Made by a program: the position numbers and the translations under genes
The notes under the pieces: model-generated
The model's input: only the letters and a program-made list of their open reading frames with translations
Database searches by the model: none
What the model was told of the DNA's origin: nothing
Part shown: positions 12,480 to 24,837 of the stretch, piece by piece
Position numbering within the stretch: position 1 is the stretch's first letter
How the letters are laid out: the number at the start of each line of letters is the position of its first letter
Source: Saururus chinensis
Lineage: Eukaryota > Streptophyta > Magnoliopsida > Piperales > Saururaceae
Assembly: GCA_035235625.1 (NCBI GenBank)
Contig: CP141143.1
Location: 15,793,092-15,857,091, forward strand
Length of the DNA stretch: 64,000 nt
Direction of reading: 5' to 3'

Positions 12480-12610
12480 GTATGTACTATGTTTGGAGGC
12501 TGGGCTGGTCATTGCCGATCGGAACCGAACCGAAATTAACCGATTCGAATCAGTTTCGGTTCAGTTCTAGCTAATAAAAACTCGAAACTGAATCAAATTG
12601 ATTTTTTTTA
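12480..12610. mobile_element. Possible hAT end remnant
   Basis: Contains clustered GGAACCGAACCG, TTTCGGTTCAGTTC and related CGGTTC words within about 100 bases. The same word clusters fill both ends of the hAT element at 44755-49623. No partner end, terminal repeat or target duplication was found here, so it is at most a solitary hAT terminus. Confidence 0.4.
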
Positions 12611-12752
12611 TTTATTACTTTAATCATGACTATTCTTTTAAGTGAACGGTTGTTATCAAAGTCCTTCCTTTCTTATCCACCACCTTTTAGACGTCATCTC
12701 CCCTCTCCTAATAAGATTTGTTTTTTATGTTTTTTTTTTGTGTAAACCGAAC

Positions 12753-12896
12753 ATAAAGAATGCCTAAGAGCCGTTGAATCTCAAGATCGGTGATACACAT
12801 GCTAATGTACATTAATATAAGTTATTACTTATGTTAATATGCGTTAATGTGTATGTCACCGATCTTGAGATTCGACGGCTCTCAGGCGTTCTTTAC
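12753..12896. repeat. Near-perfect 144-bp hairpin
   Basis: The left arm from 12753 (TAAAGAATGCC, then GAATCTCAAGATCGGTGA) pairs with the right arm ending about 12896 (TCACCGATCTTGAGATTC, then GGCGTTCTTTA). Arms are about 70 bases with a loop of a few bases and only scattered mismatches. It lies about 430 bases upstream of the PPR start codon. It could be a miniature inverted-repeat element or a small-RNA-producing hairpin; no target duplication was recognised. Confidence 0.75.
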
Positions 12897-13560
12897 GCTT
12901 TGCTCATGCTTAGAGTGGAACATAGAAAACGTTTCTCTCCTAACACTACCTCCCTTCCCTCCTCTGCTGCCTCCCCTCGCCCGGACATCGTCTCTCCTCC
13001 ATTGCTTTCTAGATGCCACCTCCCTTCTTTCCTCCACTGCCTCCCCTCTCCCAGGCGTTGCCTCCCCCTCTCCCCTGCCACCCAACCACCAAAGAAGAAA
13101 AAGATCCCACTCTTTAAATGGCATCACATAACAGAAACATTTAGGCAATGATGAATGTGAAAGAAAAAAAACTCACAACCACCGTGATACTCAGGCACTC
13201 AGCCCCGTAGATCTAATCTCTAAGACGCCAACTAAAAGATTTTGTTGGGCACTAGCCAAACCAAATGGTCCCCCACAACCACCCAAATGCGCCCGCATAG
13301 ACTGGGATCAAGACCAATACCTGATAAGCCCAGCCCCTACTCATCCTGTCATGGACGCCCAGCTAGGCTGCCATGACTCCTCTTATCAATGCTATCATCA
13401 TAGGAACATCACCACCCCGCCAACCATGAAAAGTAATAGTCAGCTAAGCTTGTCCACTATCAACATCGATGTGAAGTTAGAGCTAGAGCTTACTAGGGCA
13501 ATGATGATCACGGACATCAACGAGGCACTCTCCCCTCATCAGTGACCCCGGAAGAAGAGT
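12897..13560. other. Pyrimidine-rich DNA, no gene recognised
   Basis: 12935-13085 is a C/T-rich tract with repeated TGCCTCCCCTC words. 13190-13560 has ordinary composition and a 64-codon unrecognised frame (13351-13545). Nothing here matches a known family. Confidence 0.4.
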
Positions 13561-14152
13561 TGTAATATTCGGTAATTATTAATTATCTTATTTATAATTG
13601 ATTTGTATAAATTTAAAAAATTTGACCCTTTAATTTTATAAGTTAGATAGAAACTAGATAAAAATAGTTTTAAAACAACACCAAGAATATATAAATAGGA
13701 GTTTGGATGAGTAAGATATGACCGATTGAATTATATTAGATGCACCATACCCAATTTAGACCTAAAATTGGGTATTTTACTTAGCCTTTTAGGCCTATTT
13801 AAAGTGAGTTACAGAAATTATAGTTTAAGGGCAAGTTTGGGTGACCCAAAGTTAGTTTAGTAACCCAAACCCTAGGGGAATTAGGAATCATAATCTCATC
13901 CCTCTAGAAATAGGTTTTAAGAGCCTTAATTATAGTTTTTTTTTTAGATTTGTCTAAAAATTTGTGGTGCCCCAGCCACCCTCAAGGTGAGTAATTTGAT
14001 TATTTTCTTCTTAATCCTTTAATACTTAATGGGGAATTAAAGATTTTTCACGCTTAATTATAATTCCTATGTCTTCTTATTTCAAACTTCCTAAATTTTT
14101 CTTAGTTCATAAACTTTAGATGTAATGAAAAACCTTAATTTTGTTGAATAGG
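13561..14152 (+). mobile_element. Partial LTR (5' portion)
   Basis: Begins TGTAATATTCGG, close to the TGTAATATCC start of the LTR at 14323. It shares the internal block ACACCAAGAATATATAAATAGG, which corresponds to GCACCAAGAACACATGAATCGG near 17860. It ends without a CA terminus, so the LTR is truncated. It could be the 5' LTR of the element whose 3' LTR is 14323-21092, but no shared target duplication supports this. Confidence 0.5.
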
Positions 14153-14322
14153 GATGTAACGACCTCAATTTTGTGGGATATTAAGTATGTGTTCTACATA
14201 AACTAGAAGTTGTAGTTGATGTGGTTTGAAAGGGTAGAAAAGTTTTTTGAGTTAAATGTTGAGCTTGAAAAGGGTTGTCTGTGGCGAATTACGAGGATGC
14301 AATTCTTTTAAGGAGGGAAGAA
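14153..14322 (+). mobile_element. Ty3/gypsy internal remnant with polypurine tract
   Basis: A short stretch whose last bases, AAGGAGGGAAGAA (14310-14322), form a purine-rich tract directly before the LTR start TGTAATATCC. The preceding codons (about 14282-14310, reading roughly VANYEDA) resemble the usual end of a gypsy polyprotein. Everything else of the internal region is missing. Confidence 0.6.
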
Positions 14323-14374
14323 TGTAATATCCTAAAATTTTCTAAGTTTTAAAAATTGAATACCTGGAAAATAG

Positions 14375-17300
14375 TGTAAGGACCCTCATCTTTAAACCGG
14401 TTTTGGTTTTTTTTTTTTAATTATGGATTATTGTGAGATTTACGCGTTTTCTGATCTTATTCGGTGATTTCGTAAATAAATAGTGTTTGTGATAGTTTTA
14501 ATCAAAATTTACTTCAATATTAGTGGTTTTAAGTAATTTTAAACCAAATGTGAATTTTTAAGATTTTTCAGAATTTTTACTATTTTTCCAAAAATTAGGG
14601 TTTTGGCGGGACCCCTGTGGGCCCTACCGTCGAAAATTTTATTTTTGTGTCAAATGAACCTAGACATATACTTAAGGTCCCACAAAAATTTTCAGAATTT
14701 TATTAGGCTTAAATTGTGCTTAAATTTGTAAAATACCCACATTTAGCCTACTTTTCATATTTACACCCCAAAACTTACCTATGCCTACCCCAACCCTTAC
14801 TATAAAAGGGCAAACCAGAGCCATTTCTATTTTTGGGAATAGGCTAAGGAAGGAGGGCTGGCCTAATCCCCACTTAGTCCCGAATTAGAAGCCGATTAAG
14901 GTAAGCTTACTCTAATTAAGCACTAATCATTGGCTTTTCTCTTAATTTCTTCCAAATCTACCATTTTCCCTTTGATTTAATTCGTTTTTGACCATCAAAA
15001 GCTACTGATTTGTGTTTTACTACAAACCCTAACATTCAAAATTCGATTGTTACTACCAACAAGCCCTAGATCTAAGGTTTAATTAGGGATTTCTTGGGTA
15101 AATCGATTTCTATTAGAGTTTAATTCAAACTCATTGTGTTTTCAAGGATTTCAAGAAGGGTGACTCTTCAATCCGAGCTTAATCAAGTGCTGAGGTAATG
15201 GGTCTTCGAAATCTCTGTTTATCCATGGTAAAACTCTTCATTTTTGACTTATTTCGAAATGGTTTGCTTGATTTAGTGTGTTAATGGTAAGATTAGAAAA
15301 TGGAATTATTTAATCCCAATTTCTTAGGGTTTTGCATTATTATGGTTTGATTTGATGTTTTGGAAGTCAAGGAGGACTTTTGATGATGATTAGGGTGTTA
15401 GATGTGGATTTGAAGTGTTATCTATGGTGTTTCGGTTTGGATTTGCGAAAGGAAGAAGATGACTGTTCTGCTGTGTTGGCGATCGATCGGCCCTGCATGG
15501 CGATCGATCGGCTGAACTGTAAATTTCAAATTTTTGCGTGTAACCGATCGAACGGCTTGAAGGGCGATCGATCGGCTACACAAGAAATTGTATGTTGTGC
15601 ATATGATGTCTATTTTGATTATTCCACTTTAGCTTGCCAATTTTATATGAATGTGGAGTGTTTTAAGCTATGTTAGGCTACTGGAAATGCATGCTATTAA
15701 GTTTATGGAGTTAAAATATATGCTTAGAAATGGTCGAATGACTTATGTTTTGTGGCATGATGTTGGAATCGTCATTTTGAAATTATGAATAGTTGTTTCC
15801 CTTTGGTTAAGTATATTTTCAGTAGGATTATAATCATTGTTGGACTGGTTTGTCATGATAGATTGTGGTTAATGGTGTGTGAATGTTGGTGAATGCCATG
15901 ACTCAATGATGAAATGAGTGATTCTATATGTGTGTCGCCTTTGTGGTTGAGTTTTGAATCTAGCTATGATTTCAACGATTCTTCTTCTATGATTTCCGCT
16001 GGAATTCATGTTTAGATGGAAATTCACATGTGTAGTGTGGTAGTGAGTTTAATTTCAAGCATGTTGGCATGCATTATGTGAAATGCTTCTACTAGATACA
16101 CACACATGTGGGGTTAAATGATGATGTTGAAGCTTAATATTGTGATTATGAATGATGCATTAGGGGCTGGTGAGAGCACTTATCATGATTAGGATTCATG
16201 TATGCTTTGCCCACGCATGTACCATGTTGCACGCATCATGAAAATGGATTTCCAATTGAGGCTTCATCGTGATTAATCGAATTTGACTGATTGGATGCAA
16301 TGTGATGGAATTGTGTGCCGGGTTTATCGGTCGTGGATTAATCGCAAGTTGATTGGTCTGAAAGGACATATTTTGATTTGAAGTTCCTGTGTGGAACGAT
16401 TTGAAGTTCCTGTGTGGAACGAGTGCACTCCCCGGGTTGAGTCTTGTTTAATGGAATGATGTAGGGACGAGTTGTGTACTTGTCTTGCGGATATGTGAGA
16501 TTATTATTATGTGTGTCATCTGGACCCTGAGAATCCAGTGTGGTATGCCGTGTGCACCCCGCTACCACGTGTCCTAGGGTTCTCTGTGTGAGAACTCGGG
16601 CTCTTCCCTCCGCAGGAGATGTCCCTGGGCGAACACCCATGCTCTAGATTCTCTGTGTGAGAATGGGACATCCTTGGCCAGGATCGTCCAGGGCGAGCAG
16701 TATTAGGGATTGACAACCCTGATTTTTCTTGAATTTTTGTGTAGAATTTTGGACCATGACACGCCTTCGTGGCCTTGTCTATGCTCCCATCTGTGTGACG
16801 TTAATGTGTGATTACTCCTTGATGCAGGTTGATTGTGATGACATTATGCATGTGGGAATATGTATGTTAGAGATATATCAATGCATGTTGATTTTGATGT
16901 CATGCATGTGGAATATGTATGTTAGAGATACATCCATGTATGTTGATTTTGATGATAAAATGCATGTGGAAATATGTATGTTAGAGATACATCCATGCAG
17001 ATTGTGATGATGTTATGCATGTGGGAATATGTATGTTAGAGATACATCCATGCGGGATTGGTTATGATGTGAATGCATGTGGGAATATGTATGCTAGAGA
17101 TACATCCATGCAGGTTGAATTATGCATTATGATGCAGTGTTAAGTGATATGAATGTGTGATCAGAAAGTGATGCACCATGTAAATCTTTGATCTGAAACG
17201 ATCTCATTTCTAAACTATCGTATTTTCTACGTTGACAGTGATATTTAAAACCATTGCTGAGTGTTAAAACTCACCCCTCTTTTGTGTTTTGATTTGGGGC

Positions 17301-17749
17301 TGCGTGGTGCGACACGCAGACGGACAGGATTGCCTCTTTGAGGAAAGGTTAGAGGTAGCTTGGGTGTGATGATGGAGATCGTTGAGTGACTTATCATCGT
17401 TTCTTTCATGCTTTATGTTCGAACCTTTGTGTAGGGTTCTTGTTTTGGATTAATGTCATATACTACAGTTGTGATAATTATGACTTATTTTGAGCTGGTG
17501 TGGGCTTTACTTAACTAAGTTTGTGGGTTTGAGATTGTTGTTTACTTTGTGATAAGCAACACCTTTTTCTTCCCTTTTATTTACTCTTGCTCAAAGGATT
17601 GTGCGCACTCCGTGTTGCTGTTAATCGCCTGTGGTTAGGGTTAAGTCTTCCGCTAGATCGTTTTCTCAATTTTCACTTCGTTGCCCCCGCGCGCTTGACC
17701 GGCCCCTGGACCGGGTTCGGCTCGGGTCGGGCATCGCCGGGGCGTGACA
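14375..17749 (+). mobile_element. Solo LTR with AATAG target duplication
   Basis: 3375 bases from TGTAAGGACCCTCA to GGGGCGTGACA. The 5 bases before (14370-14374) and after (17750-17754) are both AATAG, a perfect duplication showing a complete solo LTR. A TATAAAAGGG box lies near 14811. The sequence is nearly the same as 54786-58075. CGATCGATCGGC words occur three times between 15480 and 15575. Open frames inside it are not supported as genes. Solo LTRs arise by recombination between the two LTRs of an inserted element. Confidence 0.93.
16830..17115. repeat. About 56-bp tandem array in the solo LTR
   Basis: The motif GTATGTTAGAGATACATCC or a variant begins at about 16862, 16918, 16976, 17031 and 17088, a spacing of 55-58 bases. 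Each unit carries GCATGTGGAATATG. The related LTR at 54786 has fewer copies, so array length changes between family members. Confidence 0.85.
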
Positions 17750-18319
17750 AATAGGGTGTTTGACACATTAACATTCTTAGTATAATAGCTTCCTCCATAG
17801 ATACAATTTGTGATTTAAACTAATTATATTAGAAAGAGACAAGTAGAGCTTCGAAACGGCACCAAGAACACATGAATCGGAGATCGGATGAGGAAGATAC
17901 GATTGTTCAAAGTTGAACATATCGTATAGGGCCTGTTTACCCGATTTAGACGTGTATTAGGCCTGTTTAAGTTGTCTTGCAGGCCCGGTTAACTAGAATT
18001 CCAAAATTTATTTTTTAGAGGCCTAATTGAGAAGGATTGACCTAACTTTTAGAGGGATTAAGAACCCTAATCCCTATGTTTATAAAAGGCCTTCTTATGG
18101 CACAATTTGGGGGGGGGGGGTCTTTTGCCCAATTGGAGGAGAGAAGGCGGTGAAAGGCATAGCTCCGGCGAGGCTCCGGTGGAGGTGGATTGACGACAAC
18201 TCAGTCGTTGAGGTAGGATTTCAAGTTGAAATTTGTAGGGAATTCATTAATTTATTTTATTGAAAATAATATTAAAAGCAATTTATGCAAAAATTGTTCA
18301 CGTGAATAGTCGGTTTCAG

Positions 18320-18930
18320 TTGTAAGCAAGTGCGGTCATGGCTTTGTCCGTGGTGGCCCTGGCCCTGGCTTCGGCGTCCATGACTATGGCCTTAGCGGCC
18401 CCTTGCTCCAGCGAGGCCTTGGCGGCGGCGGACTCGGCTGCCGCTGTGCTAGCCGCCGGTTCATCGCAGAGAAAAAAAATAGAGAGAGAGAGGAAAACAT
18501 TATGGCAGCGTGGCACAACCCAACTGGAGTAGGGACCTGGCTTCCCGGAATTGTTGGACGATGTCCATTCGGTCAAGCCAAGCCACTGTTCGGCAGTGGT
18601 GGCTCTCCGTCGCGGCACTGTCGCACGGTAAGGAACAAAAAACCAAAAAAAAAGTTGTTTTGTCCCCGACCATCAGCCAGACGGAGGCAAGGCCGAGTCC
18701 ATCGGAATTGCCAAAAGACGGAGATTCGACTGGCTTTGGCCTCACCCGCCAAGACACCCGGGGGAAGGGTGGTGCCACCAGAGGCCGAGTGGCCTCTGGC
18801 CGGTCGCAAGGAAGACGACCCACGATGCGGGTCGTCTGTCCACTCCGGACCGTGTCGGGTGACTTGACCCGGTTCAGTCCGGCTAATAAAAAAATTGAGG
18901 AGGGGAGTGAACCGGGTCCAGTTCCTGGGG
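18320..18930. other. GC-rich block inside an LTR, possible captured sequence
   Basis: About 600 GC-rich bases inside an otherwise AT-rich LTR. A minus frame (18316-18618) includes an Ala-rich stretch with an AEARARATTDKAM-like segment that could form a helix, and a plus frame (18403-18867) is Arg/Gly-rich. I recognise no family. It could be transduced host sequence or a GC-rich U5 region. Confidence 0.3.
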
Positions 18931-21092
18931 CTAAAAGTGTCAAATAAATTCTAGAAAAATATTCATGCACCTAGAGAGGTTTGGGATTTTTCTGACTGAG
19001 TTTCCACTTGGGGAAAAATCCCATAGACTATGAAATGACCTTTTTACCCCTGTTAGTTATCGTATAATATTAACTTACCCGAGTTCGAGGCTCTAGTTCA
19101 AGGGCCTATGAGTGGATCTAAAAATTGGGGAAATTCACAATGATAGTCCAATGGGTAACATAATTATTGGACAAACCTTTTGGTGAGGAAAAATCCCAGT
19201 GAGTGGGTAATTAACCTTCTTGCCCCTAAGGTTAATCGTAAACCTAAATGTCAACCTGGGTCGGTTCAAGGGGTTCACAACCCCGTCACATGCCAGGAAA
19301 ATTACACATAGTCCATGAAGTCAAGTAGTATGCTTGAGTTCAATTTTGGACCCATCAGATGTCATTAAGGCCTTAAACTAAATGACAAAAATATCCCTAT
19401 GCAAACCGGCCCGTATTCACGTGGATGTTATTAACGGGCTAATGTGATATTGAAACCTTTTGAGAGGTTAAAGACTTACCCGATACAGAGAGGATTGTAT
19501 TCAATGTTAGATAATTACCTGAATGCCCTTAGGTGCATTATGATGAGTTTTTTTAAGAGATTTAATAAGTTAACCTAAGGAGGGTTAGGGCACGAGAGCT
19601 CGAGTAATTATAATATCATTATTAATTTTGCTTATTGATATTATGATCTGCTTGGACCTTTGTGGTTCTAATTGTTTATGTTGTTCTTTGTTTCGATTTT
19701 TGATACTGATGTTGTGATAGTAATTTATCACTATCTTAATATTATTGAAAGATTAATTAATGGGGTTTGATAGCTTTGGATTGGGCGAGAATTCCTAATT
19801 AAGATAAAGACTAAAATACCTCAGAGGGGTCTGGGTCTAGTTCATACAATGTGATGATAAGCATTGGTTGATGAACCAATGGTATTTTCGAGTGTTAGAC
19901 CCTAGTCTAGAATGGATTAATAGGGTTTGGGATAGTCATTCAGAATTTTGGCTTATAGATGAGCAAGATAGGATTCAGAATGGTTTCCTAAGTTTTAGCT
20001 CTATTAAGGAGCTGCTAATTTGACCGTGTAGTTGTACCTCCCCATTAGAGGGAGTTCTATGTGAGCCAGGCTCACACTAGTCTATTGAGGATCACTTAGT
20101 ATACACACATTTAGGGTTGCTGACATCTTGCTTGGTTGGCGTCTCTGACCACTTCTGTTCAGGTACAATTGTGGGTCATGCCCTTCAATTCCGGTCAGGT
20201 CCTTATGGGCTATGTTGGGAGATGACACTTCCTGGTGGATTCCAAGGGCTTGGTGGATTTCAGGGTGTTTCGTTATCATTTGTCATGTAGGTTGATATCT
20301 GATGAGTCTGTCTATCATTGGGATTAGACGAGGATATTATTTATCGAATAATGGTTTGAGAGATAGTTAATAACATTGATTGATATTGTTTATTTAATTA
20401 GAATAAGTAGAATGATTAAATGACTTGCATAAAATGTAGGTTTCTTGGAAATACTTAAGCATTGCATGTGTGATGTTATGCTTCTTAGTATAGTGTAATA
20501 TTAGGCAGAACTACGTATGGATCCGATCATGTTGGAAACATTAGAGATGTTGTCTGATGAGTATGTAGGCAACTAACATTAGGTGATGTTGGCCCGATCC
20601 GAAAAATATTAAATAATACTTTTATTCTTTTGAATGCTCCTCCAAGGGGAGGAGATTCTTTGTTGTCTATTTGGTCTTGTTTGTTTGTAGGTTCTTTAGA
20701 TGGGGATGTTGCAAAATCGGGACATTGGTGGGCATTTGAGGACGACGTTGCATTAATGAGATCTAGTTTCTACAATGTTGCATTAATGGGATCTAGTTTT
20801 TTACTTCTGCAATCGTGTAAGTAATTGTAATTATTAGCGTGACAGCCAACTTTACTTGGTCATTTATTTCTGGAAAGATGACAAACTTGTACTTAGAGGG
20901 TTAACCTGCTATTTATGGAATTTGACATTTATAATAATATCATATGTTTTGATATTCGTATTTGTGACTAGTTATCACGACCTGTATATTTAATTGGATG
21001 ATTTGTTTTGTGTTTAAGAAAGAAAAAAAATTATCATGACTTATCGCGTGTCCTTTATTGTAAAAAGGGTTTTAAAAATCTAGGCTATGACA

Positions 21093-21440
21093 AGGGACCT
21101 TTCGATTTAGGACAAATTGATGAGTTTCTATGTACTAGAGGAGGTAAGTAGTTTTTATTTGATGAGGTTTTACTTGCATTAAACTCATGTTGTAGTTGAA
21201 ATCATGTTCTTAAAGAATGGTATATTTTTTTCCACAGTTTAAGGCACATGCTTATGCCATTGACCCGTGATTTGTATATTGAATGTATAATCCTAGTTAT
21301 CATAAATAATAGTTAAATTTTATTTATTTAGAATTTTTAGATTATTTTTAAATAAAGCAATGATGACTGCGAATTCCGATCTAATTTAGGGTTGGGTAAG
21401 AAGTTGTCACGTCCTCTCATCGGTTTTGGGTTGGGGGCAT
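21093..21440. other. Spacer between two LTRs, nothing recognised
   Basis: About 350 AT-rich bases between the end of one LTR (21092) and the start of the next (21441). No gene or repeat is visible; it may be a remnant of the original intergenic DNA. Confidence 0.4.
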
Positions 21441-24400
21441 TGTCACACCCCGACACTCGCCTGACCCAAGCCGAACCCAGTCTAAGGGACGGTCGAAGCA
21501 CACAGGGGTGCCAAATTGTGAAATTACGGAAGACTTGACCCTTTTAGTAGGTAAATTACACATACGGAGTAGCGCACCTTCAAATCTTTGTGCAAGAGAA
21601 ATAAGTAAAAGTATAAAGGACTTTAAATTAGACACAGTCCTCAAGTCTCAACCCACAACTTAGAATACTGAGCTGACAACATGACACAAATCAAAAAGTC
21701 ATAAATAAGTGTAAAACCATAAGAGTTACAAGAGTTTGGAACAATATCAACCATACGTAATGTTTTAACATCATAGCAGAGTAAATCGGAAAACATAGCA
21801 ATGCCTCGATGTATCCACGCCTACTCCAAGGCACTCGTCAACTGTTCCTCATACAAAGGATCCTGCTCAACTGCATGTTGCATCATGCAACCCCAAAACA
21901 GAAAACACAGAAAACTAGGGTGAGTATAAACTCAGTAAGGTTTTGAATATGGAATAGTAAATTAGAAAACAGCCACAACATATTAACATGGTTTATTAGA
22001 TCTACATATATTATAGTATCTTATTTCTAATTATTTTCCTTACCATAATTATACTTGATTATAAATAATTATCCTACATGAAAATAACTTTACATAATAT
22101 TCATAGCATGAATAATTACATTATAACATATACATCCATCCTACATGAAGGGTGTCTCAAGCATATCATACATATCCATGCATACTCGTTCTCCTTCATA
22201 ACATTCAACCTACATGACACATGTCTCCAACACACAATTACAACATGCATATCTATAACCATTAACCTGCATGAGAAGTGTTTATATCACACAATGATAT
22301 CATGTATATTCACCACATTTTACCTCTATGAGAAGTGTTTCTACTACACAATCATATCATGCATATTCATCACATTTATCCTGCATGAGAAGTGTCTGCC
22401 ACATAATCATATCATGCATATTCATAAACAATCAACCTGCATATCATGTGTCTCTAACACACTATCATAACCATGCACATTGATAAAACAACCCTACTTA
22501 ATCGGCCGAAGCTTAAGCGGTCCATGCTCACTCTAAACAATCCTTAATTAGAAAGTCTGAAGGAATTATGCAGTTTGGGTAAATTCCATAAGGGGGAAGA
22601 ATATCCCTTAGTAAGCCAGTGCACTCAACTACACTAGCTTGGATTCTCAAGGTCTAGATGGTCTCAATAGTTTTGTCTCCTTATAAAATTGTTGCTCTTC
22701 TCAACCCGGGGACGAACACTTGTCTACAAGGGACATAAAACCTCATCCTTTCGGACGTAAAACTGAATTGATAAGCCTTCAAATGATTAATCCAGCAAGC
22801 AATATCACACAATTTTATCCAATCGATCAATATGACCAATCTCGATAAAGTCTCATTCATAAATCCATATCATGATGCATACAACATGACACATACATGA
22901 ACAATGACTACATAAATTATAATTCATGAAATGTGCTCCCCATTAGCCATATGTGCATCATTTCTAATCATAAGCATCAATAATTACTATAATTACCCCC
23001 ACATGTGTATGTATATGGTAGAAACATTAAATTCTAAGCATATGAACATGCATTATAAACAACCTATTAACATACTACACACATGTTATTTAACATTTAA
23101 TAATGACTCCTTACTGAAATTATGAGTAAAAATCATCAAAAAATACAATTCAAATCATGGGCAACCTCATGCTAGACTTATGTAAGCATAATTATTACCA
23201 CACTTAAAGCTAAACATGACATCATCATTCACCCATAATTTAGTTATAATATGTGAAGACGTACAAATTCATTCTCATCTTATAACCTTACTGGAATTAT
23301 ACTTAAAATATGAGGAAACATTCAACATGGATTTAAGACAAGAATTTATAACATGTTTAACTGAATAATATGAAGTCCACTTAACACTTAAACATTCATC
23401 ATAACTTTTAATAATCAAATTCATACCCTTCAAGTAGCTCATCCTAACATAAATTATTCATCATAAATATAAGAAATAGTACTTCAGAGGAAAATATGAA
23501 AAATGGGCAAAATAACCAAAAACCACAGAACTGCTGTGTTAGCGTTCGAACGGTACGCTAGAACTAAAGTTCTAGTTTGTCTTATTCCTTTCGAATTCAA
23601 AACCAAATATACACATTAATATCTTAAACCTTTAAATCTCACTCGCAAACCTCATAATAATGAAATCCAAGCTTAGGAAACAACAAATCTAGTCATCCAC
23701 CACCCAAAATATCTAAGAATTACAAGAAAGATTAAGCTTTTTTAAACCCACCATTAAAGCTCAACTCTATGCAAACCCACATAAAACTCCACTGCATTTT
23801 AAATATGAAATCACATACCTATTTAGGATGAAATCCTTACCTTTAGTGACTTTCTTGACTTGAAATCAATGCTCCAACTTCTTCAAAATCCTACCTACAA
23901 TATGGGTTTTGTTAATACTTGCATAAATTCGCTTAAAAATGTCTAAATTACTAGAAAACTTTAGATTTAGGGTTTATTGAGTTTAAAAATAATATTTATT
24001 TTATAAGGGTTTGAAATAAAGGTCAAAATAAGAAATTTTATGGGTATAAATCAAGATTAATCCTTGGCAATATAAGAGATTTAGAAAGTTTAGGATAAAC
24101 ACTAAGAAATTAGTGAATGATTAAGCTGATTTTTACCTTAATCACCTTTCCTTCTTTGAAAATGGGGATTAAGGTCCCCTAAGCTCCAGATTCCAAACCT
24201 TCCCAAATGGGAAAGTGGTATGCCTTTCTATTTATAGTAGCCTTTGAGGTAGACCTAACAAATAGGTGGGGTATAAATAGAATTTGACAAAAAAAATAGA
24301 AAACTTGTTTATTTTAAGCCAAAAATGATGTCTAAAAATTTTAAATTATTTAATTACTATCATAGGATGCATTTTAGGTAATTTAGGACCTATCATCCCA

Positions 24401-24644
24401 TTTTTGCATGTGGGGCCTATGGCAGGTCTCGCCCCCTAACTTTTTGGAGAAAATAATCAAAAATACAAAAAATACAAAAAAAAATATTGAATTGTATCAA
24501 CATAAAAACCATCAAAGTCAATAAAATTTGATTGAAACTATTGTTAACCACCTTAAATTCGAAAATAAATCAAAACTAGTCAAATTACCATGAAACCACA
24601 CAATATCAATTAAATAAAGCACTTTAGAATTTAGTGATCTTACA
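21441..24644 (-). mobile_element. 3' LTR of a minus-strand Ty3/gypsy element
   Basis: Plus-strand ends are TGTCACACCCCGACAC and GTGATCTTACA; read on the minus strand the LTR runs TGTAAGATCAC to GGGGTGTGACA, 3204 bases. Immediately past 24644 the minus strand has a purine-rich tract (complement of CCTCCTTTAG) and then integrase-end coding sequence, as expected upstream of a 3' LTR. The 5 bases outside (GGCAT, 21436-21440) find no partner because the other end of the element is lost. Confidence 0.8.
22075..22475. repeat. About 57-bp tandem array in the LTR
   Basis: ATGAGAAGTGT recurs at about 22271, 22328 and 22385 (57-base steps), with more diverged copies on both sides. Units carry ATCATATCATGCATATTCAT. 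The frame 22078-22470 is open only because of this repeat. Confidence 0.8.
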
Positions 24645-24837
24645 TCATTCCCTCCTTTAGGAATTTTGGTCCCCAACGCTAACGATCAACAGTAAAAAGG
24701 TTGGGGTACTTCTCTCTTACTTCATCTTCACTCTCCCAAGTGCTTCTTCAACTTTATGACATAGGACTTTTACTAGTGGAATCACCTTATGCCGGAGAGT
24801 CTTCTCCTTTCTATCCAAGATACGAACTAGTGCATCC

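Larger units (their letters stand above)
14323..21092 (+). mobile_element. 3' LTR, split by a later solo LTR
   Basis: Starts TGTAATATCC after a polypurine tract and ends GGCTATGACA at 21092, so the ends form a short imperfect inverted repeat. A solo LTR (14375-17749) sits 52 bases inside it. Without that insertion and one AATAG copy, the LTR is about 3.39 kb. A TATAAAAGG motif near 18082 fits a promoter, and an 11-G run lies at 18110-18120. The block 18320-18930 is GC-rich and unlike the rest. Confidence 0.75.
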
